From assembly GCF_003583365.1 (NCBI RefSeq), contig NZ_QXED01000001.1:186001-250000 (forward strand): a DNA stretch of 64,000 nt, written 5' to 3'. The notes beneath the pieces were generated by a model. That model did not search any database and was not told the origin of the DNA. It worked only from the letters and a program-made list of their open reading frames with translations. The position numbers were made by a program, and so were the translations under genes. Shown here piece by piece: positions 1-8,267 of the stretch (position 1 is the stretch's first letter; each line of letters begins with the position of its first letter). The DNA is from Fibrisoma montanum. GTDB lineage: Bacteria > Bacteroidota > Bacteroidia > Cytophagales > Spirosomataceae.

Positions 1-13
1 GAACTCGTTTCAT
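1..13 (-). CDS. start of the next curli-locus gene (possibly csgF), cut by window edge
   Basis: An ATG on the minus strand at 13-11 begins Met-Lys-Arg-Val, a typical start of a signal peptide, 45 bp after the csgE stop and in the same direction. In known curli loci csgE is followed by csgF and csgG, so csgF is the natural guess. Only four codons are visible, so neither the identity nor the reading frame can be confirmed here. Confidence 0.3.
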
Positions 14-57
14 GGAAAGGAATTTTTAAAACTTTATAGCTTGCTATTGGCACTAAC

Positions 58-576
58 TCAAAAAATACCGGACCCTCGCTGGTCCTCATCACCCAGTTGC
101 TGCTGAGTGTCCCGGTAACTGATAATGTACTGACGGATCGTTTCGACCGCATTCAGCGCGTACTCTTCGATCACATCCTGCCGGGCCTGCACGAACTGCT
201 GCCAGAGGAGCTGATCATTGACCGACACCGATACGATGTTGCCGATTCCCGATGTAGAAGGCAGTTCCTCGATGGTGACCAGAAACACATCCAGTTCAAA
301 ATCCAGGGGTTTGCGGGCCAGTTGACTCGTGTCGGCCGGGGCCGAGGGCGGAGCGTTGACGTAGGCTTTATAGAACGTTTCGTAGAAATCGCGACCAATC
401 TTGCTGCGGGTATTGTCGAGCAGCAGACTCTCGGCGCCTTCTTCGGTGAGCGTTTCTTCCTTCAGCACTTCATTCAGATCGCCCATACCTTCTACTTCCG
501 GGTCCTGCGCCAGGCAGAAACTGCTGACGAATACGCCCAGCAGAAAGGCCACAAACCGGACGTAGCGGTGATTCAT
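58..576 (-). CDS. csgE: curli production assembly/transport protein CsgE
   Basis: This 172-residue secreted protein matches CsgE, the periplasmic accessory factor that caps the CsgG outer-membrane channel and directs curlin subunits to it. Residues 1-23 form a signal peptide ending in CLAQ. The family signature is visible at about residues 51-70 (LLLDNTRSKIGRDFYETFY), followed by the usual beta-strand segment and a C-terminal tail with RQYIISYRDTQQQ. The start codon overlaps the stop of the upstream curlin-repeat gene by four bases (ATGA), which points to translational coupling. It lies after five curlin-repeat genes on the same strand, as expected of a secretion accessory gene in a curli operon. 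Identity is recognised from family motifs. Confidence 0.88.
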   Translation of the reverse strand: MNHRYVRFVAFLLGVFVSSFCLAQDPEVEGMGDLNEVLKEETLTEEGAESLLLDNTRSKIGRDFYETFYKAYVNAPPSAPADTSQLARKPLDFELDVFLVTIEELPSTSGIGNIVSVSVNDQLLWQQFVQARQDVIEEYALNAVETIRQYIISYRDTQQQLGDEDQRGSGIF

Positions 577-1070
577 CGGACGTTGGTGATTTGTAACTGC
601 ATCCCACCCGACTGCTCTACCTTGATGGGCACGCCCGTCGCGAACGGATAGCCGTCGCTGGTCAGGCGGTTGCCGTCGCCCCGCTGGGTGATCTCAAGCT
701 GCTCGTTGCTGGCCCGTACGTTGCGCAGGTCCAGCGTGTTGCTGTTGCCGAGCTGCCCAAACGTGAAGGTGTTCTGATCGCCGAGCAACTCCAGACCCAG
801 CTGATTGCCATTCCCGTTCTGCGTAAAACTCAGGCGATTGCCGGTTCCTCCTCCCGACAGGTTCACGCCGTTGCCCGCGCCGGTCTGGCTGATGGCAATC
901 TCCGGTGAGCCGCCCGTGGTGGTCTGCCCCGGCGTAAACTGCGACAGCACGGCCTGCGTCTCATCGGAGAACTGCACGCCCGGCCGCCATAAGGCTTCTG
1001 ACTGGACCTGCGACTGTGCGCAAACCCCAAACGGCAGGAACGCGATCAACCAAACTAGATTACGTATCAT
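573..1070 (-). CDS. small curlin-repeat protein, possible nucleator
   Basis: A 165-residue secreted protein with about four imperfect curlin-type repeats of the form Q-x-G-x-x-N in its middle (for example ISQTGAGNGVNL and FTQNGNGNQLGL). The ATG at 1070 gives a clean signal peptide (MIRNLVWLIAFLPFGVCAQ); the in-frame extension to 1124 adds residues that do not look like a leader. Unlike its neighbours it has a non-repetitive N-terminal stretch of about 50 residues and degenerate repeats. It overlaps csgE by four bases. By analogy with CsgB it could be a minor or nucleating subunit, but that is inference from position and repeat divergence. Confidence 0.75.
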   Translation of the reverse strand: MIRNLVWLIAFLPFGVCAQSQVQSEALWRPGVQFSDETQAVLSQFTPGQTTTGGSPEIAISQTGAGNGVNLSGGGTGNRLSFTQNGNGNQLGLELLGDQNTFTFGQLGNSNTLDLRNVRASNEQLEITQRGDGNRLTSDGYPFATGVPIKVEQSGGMQLQITNVR

Positions 1071-1172
1071 GATTCTCTGGAAGTTAGGGTTAAAAACGGC
1101 CACCGGGTCAACATTCTGCAACACGAACCCGATGAACCGTTTTAACCATCCACACTGGTTACCTGTTTGCGA

Positions 1173-3725
1173 TTAGGGGTTGACCTGCTGCGAAATGACC
1201 AGGTTACCGGCTCCGGTCTGGTTCAGCAGCATGCTGTTGCTTGAAGTACCAACACCCGTCTGCGTAATGTTGGCCTCATTGTTCCCACCGTTCTGCGTAG
1301 CAAACGTATCGACACCGCCAAGGCCACCGACTTTGTTCCCGTCCCCGTTTTGGGTGATGGTTGCAATCTGGTTACCGGTTCCCTGATCGATCAATACGCG
1401 GTTAGCTGTGCTGGTAGCGCCGTTCTGCTGCTTTACGGTAAGCTGATCGCCACCGTTCTGCTTGGCTTTCGTTTCGTCGCCACCATCCTGCGTGATATTC
1501 ACTTTGTTCGAGTTGCCCGAAACATAAAGACCACGTGCCGAGGTAAGATCAACGATTGTGCCACCACCGCCACTGGTACCAACTTTGTTACCGTCACCAT
1601 TCTGGGTGATTTTAACCTCATTTTTGTTACCAACGCCAGTTGCATTACTTTCAATGGCCATGTTTACCTGATTGGCACTGGTAGCTCCATTAGAGCCACC
1701 ACCCGTCTGAGATATAGTAACCTCGTTATAGTCACCACTAATAAACAGGCCACGCCGGGAGTTGGAAATTCCAGTACCTGTTTCAGCACCACTGTTGTCT
1801 CTACCAATCCAGTTCCCAGCGCTTCCGCCTTGTGAATCCTGATTGACTGTTACAGTGTTGTTATCACCGTTGATTTCGGCGTTTACACGGTTACGAGTAA
1901 ACGCTTGACCATTTTGACCAATCTGAGTTATGAACACTTTATTATCCATACCAGGCGTTCCAGTTGGAGACCCGTTGTCTCCGTAGACCCGTACACTTGC
2001 AAAGTGGCGATTGCCTGTTTGATCAATCAGGAAGTTAGGGCTATTTTGGGCCGAATTGTTTGCTGACCGTAAGATAAAAAAAGCATCGTGTCGCCCATTA
2101 CCAGCCTGTTTAATTTCAATATTATTGTAGTCGTTACCCGTTCCACGAAGGGGTGTCATTCGAACAGTAGCCTCATTGACACTCCCCGTCTGAGTAATTT
2201 TTGTTTTGTTGTAATCACCAAATGCTTCTACTTCGTTTGCCATATTATTCGAGCCACTTTGAGTGATTGTCGTCTCATTACCTGTTCCTACCTGAATAAC
2301 CCCTAATACTTCTGCCGTTGAGGTATTAGGATCAGTAGCCAGACTAGACGGAGCGGCTGAGTTAGTGTTGCCAGTTTGTGAAACAGTAATCTGGTTCAGT
2401 GTTCCCTGCTGAGTAGCAACCGCTTTGTTGTTATTTTTGGCGTCTCCATCGGCACCCTGCGTAACCGAAATCGTGTTGTTCTTCGTTTCAATACCGGTGG
2501 CACCGTTTTGATACGTAATTACCGTATTGACGTTGCTACCCGAACCATACTGAGTTACTGTCGACGTATTGCCTGAACTATTGTTATTCTGGTTAACAGT
2601 CGCCGTATTAAGATTACCCCGCTGCGTAGTGGTAGCCGTATTACCCGAGCTTACGCCAAGTGCACCAGCGTTCTGATTGGTAGTGGCCGTCTGGCTGGTA
2701 CCGGTCTGATCGATGGTCAACGTATTGCCCGAGCTGGCGTTACCCCCGAAAACCCCATTTTGATTGGCTGTTGCGGTGTTGCCGGTTCCTCCCTGCGTAA
2801 CCGTTGCCTTGTTGGTCGAACTGTTGTCCTGTTGCTTAACCGTAGCGGTATGTGAACCACCACCCGTTTGATCGACCTGCGTCGTGTTATCAACCGAGTT
2901 ATTATTCTGATCTACGGTTGCAGTAGAACCGGCGGTCCCAGACTGCGTAACCGTTGCCCCATTCCCCAGCGTACCGGCACCACCGCTGCCGTTGTTCTGG
3001 TTAACCGTTGCGGTGTTTGTGTTGCTGCTTTGCGTAATGGATGCTTCGTTACCCTGGCTGGCTCCGGCAGCACCTCCCTGCTGGTTGACCGTAGCGGTAT
3101 TCTTGTTAACAGCCGTTCCAGGCGTGTTCCCCGAGAACCCCTGGAAAATATCAGCCGTGTTGCCCGACGAGTTATTCGATTGGTTGATGGTACCGGTATT
3201 GACATTGGCCGAACCACCGCTGCCATTCTGGCGTACCTCGGCGTTGTTGCTTGTGCTACCACCCAGCGCACCACCGTTCTGATTGATAGTGGCAGTGCTG
3301 TACGTGCCTTGCTGCTGCGTTCCGGCAAAGTTCCCTAGTCCGGCTGCGCTTCCCTGATTGGCGCCGGTCCCCGTTGTCAGACCGCCACTTAAACCGGTAG
3401 CCGTACCGTTCTGGTTGATCTCCGACGTATTGTTGGCTCCATTTTGAGTAGCACCCGCCCGGTTACCCTGCGAACCGTCCTTTTGATTTACAGTAGCCGT
3501 ATTAGGTCCCGTCGTATTTCCGTTCTGGAACGTACCAGCATAATTACCGTAGTTTGTCTGGGCACCCTGCATCTGCTGGATGTTAGACGTCTGATTGTTG
3601 CTTCCAATCTGCTGGGCCGCGGCCTGCTGGCTGGAACCATTCTGGTTAACCGTTGATGTATTTTGCGCATAAGCCGCAGCCGCCATCAGCAACAGCGCCG
3701 ACCCAGTTAGTATGATTTTCTTCAT
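1173..3725 (-). CDS. giant curlin-repeat amyloid protein (850 aa)
   Basis: An exceptionally long curlin-family protein. Residues 1-20 are a signal peptide (MKKIILTGSALLLMAAAAYA, cut before QN). The rest is built of several dozen repeats of roughly 20-25 residues, each with a core like N-x-A-T-V-x-Q-x-G, rich in Asn, Gln, Gly, Thr and Ser and almost free of aromatic and charged residues in the N-terminal half. E. coli CsgA has five such repeats. From about residue 480 repeats become less regular and gain charged residues. It closely resembles the next upstream gene in its first 300 residues, including the conserved block NQKDGSQGNRA, so the two are tandem paralogues. It is expected to be exported via CsgG and to polymerise on the cell surface. 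Confidence 0.88.
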   Translation of the reverse strand: MKKIILTGSALLLMAAAAYAQNTSTVNQNGSSQQAAAQQIGSNNQTSNIQQMQGAQTNYGNYAGTFQNGNTTGPNTATVNQKDGSQGNRAGATQNGANNTSEINQNGTATGLSGGLTTGTGANQGSAAGLGNFAGTQQQGTYSTATINQNGGALGGSTSNNAEVRQNGSGGSANVNTGTINQSNNSSGNTADIFQGFSGNTPGTAVNKNTATVNQQGGAAGASQGNEASITQSSNTNTATVNQNNGSGGAGTLGNGATVTQSGTAGSTATVDQNNNSVDNTTQVDQTGGGSHTATVKQQDNSSTNKATVTQGGTGNTATANQNGVFGGNASSGNTLTIDQTGTSQTATTNQNAGALGVSSGNTATTTQRGNLNTATVNQNNNSSGNTSTVTQYGSGSNVNTVITYQNGATGIETKNNTISVTQGADGDAKNNNKAVATQQGTLNQITVSQTGNTNSAAPSSLATDPNTSTAEVLGVIQVGTGNETTITQSGSNNMANEVEAFGDYNKTKITQTGSVNEATVRMTPLRGTGNDYNNIEIKQAGNGRHDAFFILRSANNSAQNSPNFLIDQTGNRHFASVRVYGDNGSPTGTPGMDNKVFITQIGQNGQAFTRNRVNAEINGDNNTVTVNQDSQGGSAGNWIGRDNSGAETGTGISNSRRGLFISGDYNEVTISQTGGGSNGATSANQVNMAIESNATGVGNKNEVKITQNGDGNKVGTSGGGGTIVDLTSARGLYVSGNSNKVNITQDGGDETKAKQNGGDQLTVKQQNGATSTANRVLIDQGTGNQIATITQNGDGNKVGGLGGVDTFATQNGGNNEANITQTGVGTSSNSMLLNQTGAGNLVISQQVNP

Positions 3726-3757
3726 GAATAGCGTGATTTACAAGTATGAAAACCAAG

Positions 3758-3787
3758 ACAAGCCGCCTGCTGATGCAGGCGGCTTGT
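3758..3787. terminator. intercistronic hairpin between two curlin genes
   Basis: A perfect 13-bp stem (ACAAGCCGCCTGC at 3758-3770 and its complement at 3775-3787) with a TGAT loop lies between the 548-residue and 850-residue curlin genes. On the minus strand it is followed by only a weak T-containing stretch (CTTGGTTTTC), so it could be a partial terminator, an attenuator or an mRNA processing/stability hairpin. Confidence 0.55.
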
Positions 3788-3801
3788 ACTAATCAGCCTT
3801 A

Positions 3802-5448
3802 TTACGGATTGGCTACGCCAGTCTGCATAATGGTAGCGGAGTTACCAGTGCCTTCCTGCGACACGTTAGCAAAGTTTGGGGCATAAGGCGCTGAACCACC
3901 AGAGTTCTGATCAACTTTTAGATAGTTATCAGTTCCCTTCTGGGTAGCAAATGACCCTTCTGCACCATTTGCATTACGCACCTGGTTAAAGTCACCAGTT
4001 TGAGTAATGAATCCCTGGTTTCCCGTACCTACCTGCTCCAGCCGGGCCTGGTTGTCACTGTACTCCTGCTTGATGGACGCTACGTTGTTGTCAGAAGGAG
4101 CTGCGCTGCTGCTTCCCTGCTTAATGAAAGCGACATTACCCGAACCAGCGAATGTACCGCCAATGTTCTGCTCAATCGTAGCGGTGTTACCCGTTGCAAC
4201 CCCTGGTGTTATAGGTGAGCTACCACCAGCATTGTAAGCATTAATCTGCTCAATAGTTGCCTCGTTAGGTCCAAAAGCGGTAGTACCATTTTGTTTGATC
4301 GTAGCCAGGTTGTCGGCTGAAGCATCGATTTGCTTAATCGTTGCGATGCTTCCAAATCCAACCTGTTGAACAACTGCCTGGTTGTGATGGCTATTGTTGT
4401 TCTGGTCAACAAACGCGTCGTTGCTCGATCCGGCTTGGGTTACCTTTACATCATTATTGTAGCTGCTGCCCATACCGCCACCCAACTGATTGACGGTAGC
4501 ATCGTTGCCAGAACCAGACTGATCAACATCAGTCACGTTGCTGTAGCTGCTGACGCCGTTACCTTCCTGCTTCACGATAGCCTTATGGCCACCACTACCT
4601 GCCTGATCAACGAAGCTTTTGTTGTTGCTTGAATTGTTGTTCTGGAAAACTTCAGCCGTTGATCCTGTTGCTGAACCGGATTGATTAACGATTGCCTCGT
4701 TGTCCGTACTCAAGTTGTTCTGCAATACTGTAGCCGTGTTGCCATTGCTTGTTTGCGAGATGGTAGCGTCATTGCTCGTGCTGGCTCCGGCTTCACCACC
4801 GTTTTGCTCAACAGTGGCTTTGTTGCCTTTAACTGGCGTCAGCGCAGTCGAAGCGTCACTTCCTTGATAAATATCAGCAAGGTTGCCAGACGAATTGTTT
4901 GACTGGCTGATCGCACCATTGTTTTTTTCAGCATCACTAGAACCAGTACCGCTACCATTCTGTCTGATCTCACCATTATTAGTGGTACTATTGTTATTCT
5001 GATTAATCGTAGCCGTTCCGTATGTTCCTACCTGCTGCGTTCCAGCAAAGTTACCGCTACCAGCTGCGTTTCCCAGCGTTGCTTTCTCAGAAGCGCCACC
5101 GCTTGCTCCCTGAACTCCTCCATTTTGATTAATCGTAGATGAGTTGTTTGCGCCCGCCTGGTCAGCAGCCGCCCGGTTTCCCTGCGACCCATCCTTTTGG
5201 TTAATCTCTGCCGTATTGGGGCCGCTTGTCGGTGTACTCAACGTTCCCTGAAAGGTAGCCGCGTAGTTACCATAGTTTGAAGAGCTTCCCTGCGTCTGCT
5301 GGATGTTGGAAGTTTGACTGTTTCCCTGCTGGCCTACTTCTGCTGTTTGAGCCGTACCGTTCTGGTTAACAGTTGACTGATTAGACTGGGCGAAGCCCGC
5401 TGCTGCGAAGGCCATCAGGGCCACGCCGGTAAGAATAACTTTTTTCAC
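3802..5448 (-). CDS. large curlin-repeat amyloid protein (548 aa)
   Basis: A curlin-family secreted subunit. I place the start at the GTG at 5448 because it gives a canonical signal peptide (VKKVILTGVALMAFAAAGFA, cut before QS); the longer in-frame reading to 5667 adds 73 arginine-rich residues overlapping the upstream gene out of frame and is not credible. The mature part consists of many 20-25 residue repeats with cores such as ATINQNNN, STVNQNG and ATVEQNG. The N-terminal half aligns almost block by block with the 850-residue neighbour (TSNIQQ, NYGNYA, NQKDGSQGNRA, GNFAGTQQ). It probably forms the surface fibre together with the other four curlin genes. Confidence 0.87.
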   Translation of the reverse strand: MKKVILTGVALMAFAAAGFAQSNQSTVNQNGTAQTAEVGQQGNSQTSNIQQTQGSSSNYGNYAATFQGTLSTPTSGPNTAEINQKDGSQGNRAAADQAGANNSSTINQNGGVQGASGGASEKATLGNAAGSGNFAGTQQVGTYGTATINQNNNSTTNNGEIRQNGSGTGSSDAEKNNGAISQSNNSSGNLADIYQGSDASTALTPVKGNKATVEQNGGEAGASTSNDATISQTSNGNTATVLQNNLSTDNEAIVNQSGSATGSTAEVFQNNNSSNNKSFVDQAGSGGHKAIVKQEGNGVSSYSNVTDVDQSGSGNDATVNQLGGGMGSSYNNDVKVTQAGSSNDAFVDQNNNSHHNQAVVQQVGFGSIATIKQIDASADNLATIKQNGTTAFGPNEATIEQINAYNAGGSSPITPGVATGNTATIEQNIGGTFAGSGNVAFIKQGSSSAAPSDNNVASIKQEYSDNQARLEQVGTGNQGFITQTGDFNQVRNANGAEGSFATQKGTDNYLKVDQNSGGSAPYAPNFANVSQEGTGNSATIMQTGVANP

Positions 5449-5503
5449 TGTGAATAGAATTTTAGAGATTACACAAAAATGGGTTGCAATAAACGTGAGT
5501 GCA

Positions 5504-5941
5504 CTACGGCCTGTTACGCCGTCTGGTGGGGCGGGTCTTTCGGGTCGGCTGCGCCTTGGTTGGCTCCGTCTTGCGCAGTTCGATCGTGTTTTCGTTCGTG
5601 CCCGACGACTGATTGATCGTCGCCGTTGAGTTACCTTCCTGCTGCAACTCGACCGAGTTAGGGCCACTGTTGTGCTGGTTGATCGTCGTTTGGGTGTTGG
5701 CTCCCACCCGTAGGCTTACCTGATTTCCTTCGCCGGTGCGGCTTTTTGAGTCGTTGGTTTTGCTGCTGCTATCAGTATCGTCGCTGTTCTGATTGATCAC
5801 AATGGAGTTGCCCGAACCGGATTGCGAAACCACCGCCCGGTTGCCCGACGGTCCGCCGGACTGGTTAATTGATACCGAGTTCTGCCCGAAGGCGGCCGAC
5901 ACGGAGAGCATGGCGAGTCCCGCCAGTAATGGCTTTTTCAT
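5504..5941 (-). CDS. small curlin-repeat protein (145 aa)
   Basis: Signal peptide at residues 1-19 (MKKPLLAGLAMLSVSAAFG), then about four curlin-type repeats (VSINQSGG, AVVSQSGSGN, IVINQN, TTINQHN, ATINQSSG), and a basic C-terminal tail rich in Arg, Pro and Thr (residues about 125-145) that does not look like a curlin repeat. Its start overlaps the end of the preceding gene by four bases (ATGA). The tail could be a real C-terminal extension or the result of a frameshift; the sequence alone does not decide. Confidence 0.78.
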   Translation of the reverse strand: MKKPLLAGLAMLSVSAAFGQNSVSINQSGGPSGNRAVVSQSGSGNSIVINQNSDDTDSSSKTNDSKSRTGEGNQVSLRVGANTQTTINQHNSGPNSVELQQEGNSTATINQSSGTNENTIELRKTEPTKAQPTRKTRPTRRRNRP

Positions 5942-6489
5942 GGATTCGACTGATTAATGGTTATGGTATTGTTGATGCCATTCTGGTACACCTGGACCGT
6001 GTGGCCACCCGCCTGGTTCAGGAAAAGCTGATTGCCGGTCCCGATCTGCCGGGCCGAGGCATCGCCGTTAATTCCCATCAAGACGTTATTCCCGCCGGTC
6101 TGCATAATATTGGCCATGTTGCCATTGCCGTCCTGAATCAGGCTGAGCTTGTTTTCGGCCGCTTCCTGAATGGCCATGACCTGATTGCCGTTACCCATCT
6201 GGCTGATGGTCATGTAATTACCAGCCCCGGTCTGGCTGGCCTGCACGTCGTTCAGATCACCTTTCTGGTTAATGAAAGCTTCTGGACCAGTGCCCGAATG
6301 ATTGTGTTGATGAAGCGTAATCGTATTGGTTTCTCCGTCCTGTATTGCCTGCACCTTGCTGAATGTGCCGTTCTGCGTCAGCCTCGTCCCATTATTTTCT
6401 CCCTTCTGGCTCAGTGACACCTCATTCTGTTGAGCGTACAGTACACCCATAGAGAAAGTCATCAAAAGAGAGATTAGAAAACGTTTCAT
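5938..6489 (-). CDS. curlin-repeat protein, first gene of the operon (183 aa)
   Basis: Signal peptide at residues 1-19 (MKRFLISLLMTFSMGVLYA), then about seven to eight curlin-type repeats (VSLSQKGENNGTRL, FINQKGDLNDVQ, MTISQMGNGNQVM, LSLIQDGNGNMANIM, and a final TITINQSNP). The size and repeat number are nearest to classical CsgA/CsgB. It is the first gene of the minus-strand curli block, so the operon promoter should lie in the AT-rich region upstream. Whether it is the major or the nucleating subunit cannot be told here. Confidence 0.82.
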   Translation of the reverse strand: MKRFLISLLMTFSMGVLYAQQNEVSLSQKGENNGTRLTQNGTFSKVQAIQDGETNTITLHQHNHSGTGPEAFINQKGDLNDVQASQTGAGNYMTISQMGNGNQVMAIQEAAENKLSLIQDGNGNMANIMQTGGNNVLMGINGDASARQIGTGNQLFLNQAGGHTVQVYQNGINNTITINQSNP

Positions 6490-6509
6490 CGATAGAGTGA
6501 GTGTTCACA

Positions 6510-6528
6510 GAGTCGGTTACGGCGACTC
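6510..6528. promoter_or_regulatory. inverted repeat in the curli operon leader
   Basis: GAGTCG and its complement CGACTC are separated by seven bases, 21 bp upstream of the first curlin start. It could be an operator half-site pair or a short leader hairpin. A candidate -7-like element (TACATTTT on the minus strand, a near match to the Bacteroidota TAnnTTTG) lies just upstream, but I see no convincing -33 TTTG. Confidence 0.3.
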
Positions 6529-7441
6529 AACTTTAAAAAATGTATGGAAATAGTATTTTATGTTCACCTTTTAACGCATAGAGACACAAGATTTCAGAAC
6601 CGGCAGATACGCTCGTTCGAAATGACGTCAGGCTATGGTAAACCAGGGAAGAAAGTCGCACTACTGCAAAACGCAGTAAGGACTACACGTACGACCGAAG
6701 CAGCAAAGACTGGCTACGTACAGGATAAAGATGGAACTGGAAAAAGGAATTTAAGCGTGCGATACGAGTCGCAGGGGGTGGTGTCGCAGTGAAGCGAAAT
6801 AGCTTGTGACCAGTAGTCGGCCGGCAGGCCCGGAGCCAGGGGCGATGTAATCCGGCGGGTAACGGGTTGAGTAAGCATTATAAAAAGTTTGTCAGTGTGG
6901 ATGTTTTCTTCAGATCAAGAGTTTTCGATTAAGCTTTGAGAGCGTCATCGGCCTGCTGACTGAATTACGTTTCAAATATAGTAGTGTAATTTCACTTGGC
7001 AAGTCACTCACCTATTATCATTTTAACCTTAGTACCAACAAATGACAATTGTATCAAGGCAAAATACAGTGAATTGTATTGTATATACAAATAAAACTAT
7101 ACCACATTAACTTTATGCTTTCCAAATAATGAAAACTATATCTCTTATATAGTATTCATTATTTTGTATTTTTCTAATCAGCTACTCTTTATTTTATGGT
7201 CCTGTGGACCAACCTTCTGCGTTAACTTTTTCTCTAAAGTGATTAAGCGGTAGAAAAATTTTTACAATTTTTCTCTCTATAATTCAATATATACAAAAGT
7301 ATTTATTCATGTATTAACTTTATCGACGTACTTACCAGACGGGCTTCTTGTCTGTTTCAGTTATGTACAATAGGATTAATGGGGTCAAACGTTTAGTATG
7401 CAGCGCGCCGACTAACTTAGAGCGAAAACCACTGCCAGCGT
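6529..7441. other. long AT-rich intergenic region between curli operon and reductase gene
   Basis: About 900 bp without a credible gene. A short plus-strand reading frame of 82 codons at 6544-6792 has no family resemblance and is probably chance. From about 6960 to 7330 the DNA is strikingly AT-rich with runs of A and T, and it includes a small palindrome (TGGTCC-TGT-GGACCA, 7197-7211). It lies upstream of both divergent genes and is the only place for the curli operon promoter, so a regulatory role is plausible. Confidence 0.5.
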
Positions 7442-8092
7442 ATGACACCAATTAACAGTAAAACGGCTCTTGTACTCGGTGCCACCGGCCTGATCGGCGA
7501 TCGGCTAACCCATCAGCTTGTTGATTCCATGGTTTACGAGAAGGTGAAGGTTTTTGTTCGTAAATCGTTACCGTGGCAGCATCCTCGCCTGCAGGAGATT
7601 GCATTTGATTATGATCATCCCAACGGGTTGCTTACTCAGGCTGATGATATTTTCTGCTGCCTCGGCACAACGATGAAAAAAGCCGGTTCGAAAGAAGCGT
7701 TTCGGAAAGTAGATTACCAGTACCCGCTTACCATTGCCCGTCTGGGGCTGGAACACGGTGCCCGACAGTTCGCTATCGTTACGGCAATGGGAGCCGATAC
7801 GAACTCCCTATTCTTTTACAACCGGGTTAAGGGCGAAGTTGAACGCGACCTGGCCGCGCTGAATTACCCTACGTTGCTTATCTTCCGACCGTCGCTCCTG
7901 CTGGGCGATCGCTCCGAAAGTCGCCTTGGAGAACGAGTGGCTGAAGGAGCTATGCGGCTGTTCAACTCATTCATTCCGGCGAAATATAAAGGGGTTAAAG
8001 CCGATAAGGTAGCCAATGCGATGCTGGCCACCACGCAGCAGAGCCTAAGCGGCAAGCATGTGTTTGAATCGGATGCCATACAGACCTACTAG
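7442..8092 (+). CDS. NAD(P)H-binding oxidoreductase, HTATIP2-like atypical SDR
   Basis: A 216-residue Rossmann protein. The nucleotide-binding motif GATGLIG lies at about residues 13-19, followed by a basic residue patch (FVRKS) typical of NADP preference. Later motifs (CCLGTTMKKAGSKEAFRKVDY, FAIVTAMGADTNSLFFYNRVKGEVE, and IFRPSLLLGDR) match the bacterial relatives of human HTATIP2/TIP30, atypical short-chain dehydrogenases with a YxxxK-like pair (YNRVK). Substrate is unknown. It is transcribed alone and followed at once by a strong terminator. Confidence 0.85.
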   Translation: MTPINSKTALVLGATGLIGDRLTHQLVDSMVYEKVKVFVRKSLPWQHPRLQEIAFDYDHPNGLLTQADDIFCCLGTTMKKAGSKEAFRKVDYQYPLTIARLGLEHGARQFAIVTAMGADTNSLFFYNRVKGEVERDLAALNYPTLLIFRPSLLLGDRSESRLGERVAEGAMRLFNSFIPAKYKGVKADKVANAMLATTQQSLSGKHVFESDAIQTY

Positions 8093-8102
8093 TTTCCTAT
8101 AC

Positions 8103-8147
8103 AAAAAAGCAGGCACGAGGTGAATCACCCGTCGTGCCTGCTTTTTT
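8103..8147. terminator. bidirectional intrinsic terminator
   Basis: A 16-bp perfect stem (AAAAAAGCAGGCACGA and its complement) with an inner GGTG/CACC extension and A/T runs on both flanks. It ends the reductase transcript on the plus strand and could also serve the glutaminase-family gene on the minus strand. Confidence 0.9.
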
Positions 8148-8267
8148 ATGAATGCACTATAATACTACTTCAGGATCTTTTTTGCGTGTTCGTATGTCAC
8201 CCCAAACCCCTGAGAGGTTGTTTGGGGCAAAGCGAAGTACCAACTTGAAACTGGTACAGTACGCTGT

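Noticed and set aside
1350-3338. Long plus-strand open frames opposite the giant curlin gene
   Set aside because: They are shadows of the repetitive, low-complexity codons on the other strand; their products lack family resemblance and consist of Leu/Val/Arg-rich repeats mirrored from the curlin motif.
1173-5448. Regularly spaced DNA repeats that might suggest a CRISPR array
   Set aside because: The period follows codons of the curlin repeats, units are degenerate, and an open reading frame with signal peptide runs through. There are no identical direct repeats with unique spacers.
5449-5667. Upstream extension of the 548-residue curlin gene
   Set aside because: The extra 73 residues are arginine-rich, out of frame with the overlapping 145-residue curlin gene, and precede a perfect signal peptide starting at GTG 5448.
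6544-6792. 82-codon plus-strand frame in the curli intergenic region
   Set aside because: No motif, odd composition and no coupling with neighbours; probably chance.
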